In this document: piece by piece, positions 45,111 through 54,932 of the stretch
Layout of the letters: each line of letters opens with the position of its first letter
Position numbering within the stretch: position 1 is the stretch's first letter
NCBI RefSeq assembly: GCF_003086295.3
Contig: NC_092052.1
Location: forward strand, 70,596,910-70,660,909
Direction: 5' to 3'
Source: Arachis hypogaea
Lineage: Eukaryota > Streptophyta > Magnoliopsida > Fabales > Fabaceae
Length of the DNA stretch: 64,000 nt
Made by a program: the position numbers and the translations under genes
The notes under the pieces: generated by a model
What the model was told of the DNA's origin: nothing
The model's input: only the letters and a program-made list of their open reading frames with translations
Databases searched by the model: none

Positions 45111-46553
45111 TGATAAACCACTATTTTATGGTTTATATTGTGTTTAATTGTGTGGTTTTATCATGATCTTTGCCCACTTATTCATTAAATAAGCATGCAT
45201 TTATATTTCCTTCCTAAACTTATTGCATGATTGAAAACTTGCTTCCTGGAGTCTTTTAATTATGTATTTTATTTCCCCTTAATTCCATTCGATGCCGTGA
45301 TCTGTGTGTTAAGTGTTTCAGGCTTTATAGGGCATGAATGTGTTGGAGATTGGGAAGGAAGCTTGTAAAAAATGGAAGGAACACAAGAAATTGAGGAGAA
45401 GACCAGTGAGAAGCGACGCGGCTGCATGGATGACGCAACCGCGCGGAGAAGAGTAAATCGCAGTGACGCGGCCGCATGGATGACGAGACCGCGTGGCAAA
45501 GCAGAACGCCAAATGACGCGTCTGCATGAGCAATGCGATCGCGTGACATGCGCGATCTGCATAATCTGCAGAATCGCTGGGGGTGATTTCGGGCCCCATT
45601 TTGACCCAGTTTTCGGCCCAGAAAAGCAGACTAGAGCCAGAAAACATGCAGAAATCAGAGAGAACATTCATTCCGCATAGTTTTAGTTTTTAGATCTAGT
45701 TCTACTACTCCTCTAGGTTTTCTCTCTACACATTCATAGTTTTTTAGGATTAGTTACTTTTTGTTATCTTTGCATTGGGATATTGAGAAGAGTTATTGCC
45801 TCATCAAGACTTCGACATTCTAGTTCGTTCTCTTCACTTGTCTTTTACTCTTCCATGTTCCTTAATTTACTTAATTTTACTATTGGATTATTTTAGCATT
45901 TATTAATACAAGAATCACTTTTAATTTAAATTAATCTTTTGAGCATTATTTATCATGTCTTTCTTTAATTCCCTTTCTTACGTTATGAATTTTACATTTA
46001 CAATGAGCGAGTAGTCCCCTAACTTGATGGGGAGTCGATGAAAGGAATCTTTGAGTTGGAATGCTCAAGAGAAAGATTGTAATTGGGTTTATTGTTGGAT
46101 TGCTCTCTAGTCACTAACACCAATCCTCCCAAGAGTGGATTGGAACCTGTGAATAGAACAGCATTCCAACTTGTTTGACTTTCCCTTACTTAGTAAGGGA
46201 CAACTAAACACAATAAATCTCAATTATCAATTAATCTTGAGAGTACTGCAACAAGAATAGGGCTTCCATCTAATCAACTCCCAGTCAAGGCTTTTATTTA
46301 TATTTATTACATTCTCTAATTTAATTTTCTGTCATTCAACTCAAACCTTTTTGAAAACTTTCTGATTAATAAAATAGCACACTTTCCTGCAACTCGTTGG
46401 GAGACGACTTGGGATTCATACTCCCAGTATTTTAATTTTAATTTCTATGACACCCATTTTTAAATTGATAAGCAGATTTCTGGTTGGTTGAGAACTATAC
46501 TGGCGACGCATAATTTATAATCATTCTTAACTTGCCAATTTCCGCTCGCATCA
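45111..46553 (+). repeat. 3' LTR of element C (1443 bp)
   Basis: TGATAAACCAC to ctcgcatca, followed by the CACGA duplication. Palindrome cluster at 45414-45545. Confidence 0.95.
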
Positions 46554-46558
46554 CACGA

Positions 46559-47111
46559 CCTCAAAACGGCGCTAAAAAGTCATCCAAACAAACTATAAAG
46601 AAAAGGTTCTTTATCAGAACACTACCTAAAAAGTTGTTGGAATGTGACTAAAAAGCCTGGGTAGCAAAGTCGTATAGGTCGACGTCAGCTAACGAGAGGC
46701 ACAAGTACGATCTCGAAAAAGAACAAGCCTAAAGGTTGAGAAACAACTTAAAGGCTCAAAAGTTCTTAGCCAAAAGGGATACAACTCCGCTCAAAGATGG
46801 ATGGAGCTCAAAACAGGGCTACAAAAGTCATCTGAGACTAAAAATGTTCTATATAAAGAACACTAAAAAGTTATCGGACAAGTCACTAAAAGCCCGGACA
46901 CTAAGCCACAAGGACAACTCCGCCAAAGCAGAGGGTTGACAACACAAACTCAAAGCAAGGCATGATCCAAAAAGGCAAGGGTAAAAAACCCATATTACCA
47001 CTCAAAGGCAGATTGTACACGAACCATGCAAGATGCTTGAACATGACTTCCTAAAGAGGTCGAAGCTTAAAAGCACATCCTCATAGGAAGGTCGAAGCTC
47101 AAGCAGGGGCA
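46559..47111 (+). other. 3' noncoding region of B, part 2
   Basis: Continues 33823 after element C. No coding potential; ends in agcaggggca, the probable polypurine tract of B. Confidence 0.78.
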
Positions 47112-47643
47112 TATTTCATACACTGGTCCGAGCTATGAGATCTGAGATGATCTAAAGTAAATAGGCCAACCTCTTGGAAGGTTGGTCCCTTACCGACCTC
47201 TTGAAAGGTTGGTTCATTACCAACCTCTTGGAAGGTTGGTTCATTACCGACCTCTTCGCAAAGAGCTTGTACAAATGCCTCAGAGGCTCAAGTAGGCCCA
47301 AATAAAAGGACGCAAACCCACTCTAAAGGCAGCTGGCCTAAAAGATAAGGTGACTTTGCTCAAAGATAAGATAAGATAACTAACTTACCTCTAGAAAGGT
47401 CACTCTACACTACTATAAATACACTAGATCACTCAGGTATAACTCATACTCTGATTCTGTACAAAAAACCTGCTTAAAGCCCGTGCTAACTTAAGCATCG
47501 GAGTCTCTTGCAGGTACCACCACCCTCCGGTGATCAAGGATCAGTAGTACCACTAGATTCAACAAGTCGAACACACGATAGCTCCAACCACCACAACAGA
47601 TCTCATCCGAGATCGACCTCAGTTTCTGGTAACCCTCAGAACA
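47112..47643 (+). repeat. 3' LTR of element B (about 532 bp)
   Basis: Matches 16987-17514, with the TG start mutated to TA. Three 27-bp repeats at 47167-47247 and TATA box at 47414-47421. Ends agaaca, followed by GTGAT. Confidence 0.87.
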
Positions 47644-47644
47644 G

Positions 47645-48275
47645 TGATAAACCCCAATTTTGTGGTTTATCTCGTGTTGAATTTAGAGTAGCTTTTGTGC
47701 ATTCTTGGCTTGGAAAGAGAAATTAGATATTTTTAAGTCATTAATACCCAACCTATGTTGGTGATCTAGAGTTGTTAGTTAATATTGTTTCCATTGATGC
47801 TAATCTTTTGCTAATTCAATTAGTAAGTTGATTAAGACTTATGGATTGAGATTAACTAGGCTTATTTGACTTTCTCCCGATGTTAGAGATAACGAAATAT
47901 GATTAGTTCTTGATAACTAGAGTCTTATAATTGATGACCAGGATAGAAAACCTTGATTCTCAATCCTTGCCATGAATGCCTCTTTATTATTTGTTATCTT
48001 TAGTTGCTTGATTTACTTTCTTGTCATTTAGATTATTGTCTTCTTATTTGCAAACCACCCTTTGAACCTCATAACTAATAATACACATACCTCACTACAA
48101 TTTCTTTGAGAGATGACCCCAGATCTAATACTCTCGGTATTTTTATTGGTTTGCACTTGTGACAAACAAATTAAACTTTGATTGTGAGAGTTATTTGTCG
48201 GTTTGAAACTATACTTGCAGCGAAGTGATTTCTTTTATTGAGAAAAAAAATTCTAGACCGACGGTAACCCTCACA
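47645..48275 (+). repeat. 5' LTR of element D with internal deletion (631 bp)
   Basis: Starts TGATAAACCCC (the TGAT doubles as B's duplication) and ends ccctcaca. Compared with the 3' LTR about 860 bases are missing between gaatttag and cttttgtgc. Confidence 0.85.
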
Positions 48276-48283
48276 TAAGTTTT

Positions 48284-48301
48284 TGGCGCCGTTGCCAGAG
48301 A
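48284..48301 (+). promoter_or_regulatory. Primer-binding site of D (tRNA-Asp type)
   Basis: TGGCGCCGTTGCCAGAGA, two mismatches from the C/E version, eight bases after the LTR. Confidence 0.87.
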
Positions 48302-48437
48302 ATTGCAATGTGTGCTTGTTATTAGTTATTGTTCATATGTGAATATTGTAAATAGTTTGCTTGCTCGTTTTTACTAGTTCTAGGAGTTCGTTTTCATTAT
48401 TTCTTGTTAGCTTTTGTTTTTATTTTCTCTTGTCAGC

Positions 48438-49540
48438 ATGAATTCTCACCCTTTTTTGGCTATGAGTTTGGTTCTAACTATGTTGTAGGAAATGAAAATT
48501 ACAATGGAGGTTTGCATCAAGAAATTTGAAATCAAAGCTAGGAGGAACCTCAATCTTATAGACACTCTTCTTGGCAACAACCTCTTCTGGTTTTTTATGG
48601 GTACAATCCAACTCCTAATGCATACCAACCTAATGGATGTTGTGGATCTTCTTGTGGTTGTCAACCACAACCACCATATGCACATGAACCCCCTCCCCAA
48701 CATAGTCTTCAACAACCTTACTCATAAGCCCCATACTACCATTCACCTCCATATGATCCTAACCCATACCCACCATACCAACAACCATATGAGCCATACT
48801 TAGAACCGCCGCCATTCCAACACCAACACTCCCAAGAACCACAAATTTCACATACACCACCTCCATACTTTCACCAATTTAAATTTGAAATGGTGTTGAT
48901 GTAGATCTTACACAACCTCTGAGGTACGATTTGAGTGATGGAGAAAAGATAGAAGAAATTGGTGAAGAAGAGGTTAAATTGGAAGAAGCTTATCAAGTGG
49001 TTGAAGTACCTCAAAAAGGACGAACGGGAGTAGAATTTGCCTTGACAAGACCATTGGAAGCATCTCTCCTTAGGTCACCATCATCCATTACATCATTCAA
49101 GTGGGTAAAATTCGTATCTCTTAGCTTTCTTATTCATCTTGAATATAGTTTGCTTGAAATAGATTTGTAGGTTGAAAAGTAAAAGAGAGATGATTAGTGG
49201 TTGGCATTGTAAATCAACGCTCATTAAGGTTGAAGCTTCAAGGTCTAATTACAAGGGATGGTGTAGTGTTAAATTAGAAGGATCTAGGAATTTGTTTGGA
49301 TGCTTGAGAGATAATTTGGATCACTTGCCACCCAATTGGAATTATGATTATCAACTTAAAGATGGGTGTAAAAATAAGATATGGGATCCCAGATTATAAC
49401 ATGAATATCAACTTTGGAAGCTCATATCTTGTGAAGAACTCCATCAAAGCTTGGTGCAATTGAATTGGATTCTTGGAGTATTTTACAAATCCAAGCATTG
49501 TTGGAAGTTCAAGGATCAGTACAAGCACAAGTCACCATGA
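48438..49540 (+). pseudogene. ORF1 of D, decayed homologue of A's ORF1
   Basis: Begins MNSHP like A's ORF1, then is broken by stops and frameshifts. Recognisable later pieces are an acidic EEIGEEEVKLEEA stretch, SFKWVKFVSLSF and LEYSLLEIDL, the counterparts of SFKWVQSL and LEYGLLETDG in A. The Y/P/H-rich segment after the N-terminus is also shared. No gag or pol motif is present. Its function is unknown. Confidence 0.72.
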
Positions 49541-49559
49541 CAAGAAGCCTTCCAAATGT

Positions 49560-49612
49560 CCAACTTAAGGACTTAAAATAAAAGTGCTGTGTGGGACACA
49601 CCCCACCATGGT
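49560..49612 (+). other. Post-ORF1 conserved block and hairpin of D
   Basis: CCAACTTAAGGACTTAAAAT and AAAGTGCT, then GTGGG (49591-49595), loop acacac, CCCAC (49602-49606), then CATGGTA. Confidence 0.75.
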
Positions 49613-49805
49613 AAACTCTTTTCATTTTACTCTTTTGTATATATTGGTAAATAAGTTTAATTTCATGTTTAATTTGGTTGGTTGAGTTTACTTGGTAGTC
49701 TAGTGTGTTAAATAAGGTTTGGTAGTGTTTATGTGACTTTTTGGAGGTTTAGAATGCTTGGTTTGGAGCTAGAACTTGAAAAATTTTGAAAAATAGGGCA
49801 CCTTG

Positions 49806-50078
49806 TCACGCGTACGCTTGACCCCAAAATTCCAACCACTCCCGCGTACGCGCCAGATTGACACGTACGCATCAGGTTTTATTTAGGCCCAAGACACGTA
49901 CGCAATCATTTCCCGTGTACGCATACCACCCAGGCAGAGACAACCCTCTGTGTCCATGCTTCTCGCGTACGCATCCCTTTCCCTATGTCACGCGTATGCG
50001 TGACCCACGCATACGCGTCACTTGCCACTTCTCACCTACCACGCTTACGCGTGACCCACGCATACGCGTGGGTTTGAA
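49806..50078 (+). repeat. Paired-palindrome cluster in leader of D, core ACGCGTACGCGT
   Basis: Near 49988-50020 CACGCGTATGCGTG and CACGCATACGCGT are separated by three bases and are reverse complements, a strong hairpin. Another pair is at 50041-50070. Confidence 0.87.
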
Positions 50079-50816
50079 TTCATTAACCCCTGATGCGAGA
50101 GCCCTAACCTTATTCGCATCCCCTTTCACCCATCTCCTCTAATGTCTCTCTGTTTCTACCTCTACCACCCCAACTCACCATTGAAGCCAACCATCATCAC
50201 ACACCACCGCCCAACCATCGCCGCTGGCAAACTGCTACCGCCGACCGACCCTCTTCCCTTTTCTTATTTTTCTTCCTTTTTTTCTCTCTTTTGTTCCCCT
50301 CTCTCCTTCCCTTTCACTGCCCTGCCGGCCATAGCACCGCCATAGCCATCTCCATTGCGGCCGGCATCCCCACAGCTAACCACCATCTTCTCTCTTCTTC
50401 CACCTTTCTTTACTTCTTCATTAATTTTGCCCCCCTCTGTTGTCTTCGCAACCAAAATAGGAACGCCACTGCTCCCCTATTTCTGCGCTCATCTACCACC
50501 GTGCGCCACTAGTGGCTGCCTCTGGGCCAGCTACAACCGGCACTGTTCTGCTTCCACTTCTCGCTTCCCTTACCATTTCTATTTCTTTTTCTATCTTCCT
50601 AGGTTTCCCCTGCTTCCTTTTTATGAGTTTTTGTGAATTTTTTTGTTAGCTAAGTTTAATTAGTTAGTCTCATTTCTGTTGATTAAGTTAGTTAGTTTTG
50701 CATGTTTAGTGGATTATAGATGGTTAGGTAGCTTATTAAAAAATTTGCAGTGGGTTTAGGTCTAGTTTTGTTGTTGATGCTATTTGGAATGGCTGATTCT
50801 TGCCTGTTTTGTTAGG

Positions 50817-50817
<1 letters not shown>

Positions 50818-50853
<36 letters not shown>
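50818..50853. repeat. (GAT)12 microsatellite
   Basis: Perfect GAT repeats in the intron-like stretch of D. Confidence 0.95.
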
Positions 50854-50854
<1 letters not shown>

Positions 50855-52046
50855 CTAATATTCTTTTGTTAATCTATATGTTGCTGTTGTTGCTAATTTT
50901 GCTTGTTGCTGTCTAATTCATATGGATTTACTGTCATTTGTGCTTGTTGATTTAACTTGGATTCATGTGGACTATTATTTTGCTGTTTGTTTAATTCGGA
51001 AACATCCAACTTACTGCCAGAATGCTACCACAATTTTTCAAAATTTTTATGTTACTTGAATTCCAATTTGTGAAGTGGATTTGGTAATCTGTCGCTTTAG
51101 TTCTGTTTTGTTATCAGATTCAACTCATGAATGGCTCGGTTAGCATTTCCATGTTCTTTTGGTTCCCTTATGTCACATTGCTTGGTTGATGGTAACAAGG
51201 AGCTATTTGACGGATTTCTGTGTCAAATAGGCTCTTGTTGACCAATTGTATGTGAACCTCTTCTATGTTTTGAATCCTCAAGTTTAGGTCAAAACCCTTT
51301 TTCTTCATGGTTCAATTTCAATTCTCTTTTCATACAACCATTGAAGTAAAACCTTATTAATTTCCTAATTGAACTAATCTTGTTAATTGTTACTTGAGGT
51401 TCTGTAAAATTGGTGCATTTTCACTTTTCTAACCACTTAAAGGGAAATTTTTCTTTTCAATAACTTTTGGGTTACATTAAGTGTATTTCTTAATCTTTTC
51501 ACACCAATTTTTACAATTTAGTGATCAAGCACATTGATGATAGATTGTATCTTTCTTTTGTGCTTACTTTGCCTTATTCATTTCATCATCAATGCATACA
51601 TTATATTACATGAATATGAGTTTGCTTGTCTTTTAAAATCTTTGAACATTTTCTTACTTTGAGATTCATAATTGCTATGCAACTAATACTTAACTCTCTT
51701 TCTTTTTCTAACCTTTGGTTTCTAACTAAATTTTTAACTTTTCTTTTTTGTTTTCCTTTTAAACTGACTTTTTTACTATTCTTTTAATGCATAGCAATTT
51801 TGTTTCTTAATGGACAAGCAATTTAGTTTTCATTATACTCAACTACTTGGACTACGAATTCTGACTGATTTTGATTCCTTTTTCTTTCCATTCCATTCCA
51901 AGTAATTGAAACTTATGTGCTCACTTCAAGTTTAAGCTTTTGATTCCTCTATTTTTTGTCTCTTGTCTGCTTGATTATATTATTTTTGCCTTCCATGCCT
52001 TTGCTTCTATTTGATAATCCATTTACCATGAATTTTCTTTTTCAGG

Positions 52047-54890
52047 ATGTCTGACAAAAAAGGAAAAGGTAAGGCTAAGGCCACATCTAGTAAGAGGAAG
52101 AGATCACAGCCATCCAGTGAGTTAACAGATGAGCCGTTGACTGAGAGGCAACTTACTGCGAAGGAGAAGGCTGATTAATGTACGCCTTCCTCCGACTCAG
52201 TTAAGCAACCTCTATTGTGAATTGAGGTTTCAGCACTTTCTGGAAAATCAGAACATTCACATGGAGAGAAAGCTAAGAATACCACCTGAGATGAGAAAGT
52301 ACATTGAGCATCAAATTGAACAGCGGGGTTGGGTATTTTGGATAGAGAGCTGGTAGAAGTGAACTCATCATGGGTTCGAGAGTTTTTTAGCAACTATTAT
52401 CGGACGATCCTCTATGCAGTTCAGCTTCGGGGTAGACAGATTCTAGTCACAAAGGAAGCAGTAGAAGAGATCCTCCATTTCCAGCTAAAAATAGATGATA
52501 AGGATGGTTTTTATAAGGCTGAGGAGGCTATTAGATTGATGGATTTTGATTGGGATGCCGCCCGTCGTACTGTAGCTATTCATCTTGACGTTCCATGGGC
52601 ATTCGGAATGTCAAAGTTGACCCCACTGGGCATCAAAATTGATTATCTCAATGATGAGGCTAGGTTGTGGCAACAGATACTGAGCAACTATGTCATGCCT
52701 AGCACTCACGAGTCAGAGGTGCCAGCAGATATGGTGGTTCTTATTTGGTGTGTCTTGGAAGGAAAGGATCTGTACCTTCCAAGACTCATCAGAAGGTATA
52801 TGTCCCGAGTACATATCAGAGGCACCTTGGGATTCCCATGTTTGAACACTCAGATGGCTCGCTAGGCTGAGGTACCTTGCGAGCCTCAGGATGAGAGACC
52901 ACCGATTGCTGACCGCAAGAAGGTTCTTCTGCACGGCAAGCGATTCGGATCTCTAGGCTGTAGAGCACCCACTACTACTCCTACAGAGGCGACCATATCC
53001 TCAGCAGCACCTTCAACATGACCTTTAGAACCTTCAACACCCTCAGCACCTTCTATACCAGCAGCACCATCAACTACATTACATCCAATCTACCGTCTAG
53101 TGCAGTGCCTCTTCGAGCGTATAGATCAGATGGAGCACCACAACTAGCAACGTTATGAGCAGTTAGAACGTCGCAACAGGCGACGTTATGCACATTTGAG
53201 GTGGATTGTGACTTCTGGCGGCACTGACATTCCCTCTGAGCTTGATCATAAACCCTAATTTTATGGTTTATCTTGTGTTGAATTTAGGGGATTTTATCAA
53301 CTTATCTCACATTTATTCAATGAAATAGCATACTTTTATAATTCTCCCCAATTTGTGCTTAAAAGTGAAAACATGCTTTTTAGGACTTAAAATAGCTAAA
53401 TTTAGTTCACTTTAATTTCATTCGATGCCTTGATATGTTTGTTGGGTGATTTCAGATTCATAAGGTAAGTATTGGATGGAAGAAATGAAGAGAAAAGCAT
53501 GCAAAGTGTAGAATTCATAAAGAAATGAACATTTGGAGAATTCAAGACCACGTGCACGCGTCATCCACACGTACGCATGAGGAGGACATTCATGGCCACA
53601 CGCACGCGTGACGCTGATCACGTGACCTCATTAAAGTGAATACACTTGGGGCAATTTCTGAGCTTTCCAAGCCCAAATCCAACTCATTTCTGAGGCTATT
53701 TCATGCAGAATTGAAGATTGGACAAAGGGAGAGCAATTAGATTAGATTAGGACCATGCTTTAGGTAGTTTCTAGAGAGAGAAACTCCATTTTCTCTCTAG
53801 AATTAGGGTAGATTTAGGGTAGATCTCTTCTAGGTTTAATCTTTAATTCTTGTTTTCATCTAGTTTTCTTGGCAGTTTCTTATTTTTACACCTTTGTTCT
53901 CTTAGTTCCTTTTGTTAATTTCTCATTTTGGTTACTTTTATGTTCATGCACTCTTGTTAATTTTCATTCTCTTTAATACAATTTTGAGGTATTTCACGTT
54001 TAATGTGCTTTCCTTAGTTTTTGTTGTTAATTTCTTGCTTTGGGTGGTGGTAGATTTTATTATTTCTTGCAATTTATGATGCTTTCCTTTTATGCCTTCC
54101 AAGTGTTTGACAAAATGCTTGGTTGGATGTTAGAGTAGCTTTCTAAGCATTCTTGGCTTGGAAAGAGAAATTACGCAATCTTAAGTCATTAATACCCCAC
54201 TTATGTTGGTGATCTAGGGTTGTTAGTTAATATTGTCTCCATTGACTCTAATCTCTTGCTAATTCAATTAGTGAGTTGATTAGGACTTTTGGATTGACAT
54301 TAACTAGTCTTATTTGACTTTATTCCTTTGTTGAAGATAACATTGTACATTCTTCCGATGTTAAAGATGACTAAATAGGATTAGCTCTTGTTAATTATTG
54401 TATCATGATTACTGACTAGGATAGAAAGCCTATATTCTAAGTCCTTGCCATGAATGTCTCTCTTTATTACTTGCTTTATTTAGTTGTTTGCTTTATTTAC
54501 TTGCCATTTATTTTCTTGCACTTTTATCAACCTAATCCCCTTTTGACCTCATAACCAATAATTGAGCACTCGATTGTGATTCCTAGGGAGAACGACCCGG
54601 GACTAATACTCGGTTATTTTTATTGGGTTGGACTTGTGACAACCAAAATTTAAACTTTGATTGAGCATTACTTGTCGGTTTGGAACTATACTTGCAACGA
54701 AGTTATTTCCTCTAACTGAGAAGAAAATTCTAAGCCGACAGATTTTACTCTTTCACCTGACACCCCTTCGGAGCATTCTGATGAGGAAGAGGTGTAGCAT
54801 GAAAAGGCCCAGCATGTGGAGCTGACAGAGCCACAGCCACCCGCAACAGACGGTGGAGATGGTGGCGATGACCCTTCTCACCTAGCTTGA
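52047..54890 (+). pseudogene. ORF2 of D: putative plant transposon protein family, broken and split by solo LTR H
   Basis: Basic N-terminus (SDKKGKGKAKA...), then a frame loss between 52175 and 52328. The core in 52329-52865 is well kept: WVREFFSNYY, FDWDAARR, NDEARLWQQILSNY, YVMPSTHE, LIWCVLEGKDLYLPRLI. Stops at 52863, 53019 and 53145. H interrupts the acidic tail after PSEL; once H and one copy of its duplication are ignored the tail continues DTPSEHSDEEE, closely matching ORF2 of A. Ends at TGA 54888-54890. Confidence 0.82.
53246..54756 (+). mobile_element. Solo LTR H of the D family, inserted in D ORF2 (1511 bp)
   Basis: Begins TCATAAACCC (TG mutated to TC) and ends ctctttca. Flanks CTTGA (53241-53245) and CCTGA (54757-54761) differ by one base. 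Highly similar to D's 3' LTR throughout, including ACGCGT palindromes at 53551-53612 and U5 words gaacgacccggg and atactcggtt. It has no internal region, so it is a solo LTR left by LTR-LTR recombination. Confidence 0.9.
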
Positions 54891-54895
54891 TACTG

Positions 54896-54932
54896 AGCAT
54901 CGAGGACGATGCTAATATTTAAGTGTGGAGAG
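54896..54932 (+). promoter_or_regulatory. AGGA-loop hairpin and internal polypurine-tract copy of D
   Basis: AGCATCG (54896-54902), loop AGGA, CGATGCT (54907-54913), then AAGTGTGGAGAGG. It begins five bases after the ORF2 stop. Confidence 0.83.

Larger units (their letters stand above)
33824..46553 (+). mobile_element. Element C: Athila-type Ty3 retrotransposon with gag-pol and ORF2, inserted in B
   Basis: 12,730 bp flanked by perfect CACGA duplications (33819-33823 and 46554-46558). It is the only element here with the whole series gag, protease, RT, RNase H, integrase plus ORF2. RT motifs (YPLPFIDQMMDRL, RMPFGLCNAPATFQRCM, FMDDFSVYG) are typical of the Athila group, which carries an extra env-like ORF after pol. 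LTRs differ by a 37-38 bp deletion in the 5' copy and scattered substitutions. Confidence 0.95.
16987..47643 (+). mobile_element. Element B: Tat-like Ty3 retrotransposon lacking RT, interrupted by E and C
   Basis: LTRs at 16987-17514 and about 47112-47643, flanked by a perfect GTGAT duplication (16982-16986 and 47644-47648). Coding remnants: gag (17556-18695, resumed at 30904), then RNase H, a second RNase H and integrase (31266-33375). The RT core is missing. The second, archaeal-like RNase H after the first marks the Tat/Ogre branch. Removing E and C leaves about 5.7 kb, short for this group, in keeping with the RT deletion. Confidence 0.9.
49613..52046 (+). other. Leader of D before ORF2
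   Basis: Noncoding. Palindrome cluster 49806-50078, C/T-rich tract to about 50600, donor-like TAG|GTTT at 50600-50604, then T-rich sequence with a GAT repeat, and an acceptor tract CTTTTTCAG one base before the ORF2 ATG. An intron 50603-52045 is inferred. Confidence 0.5.
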
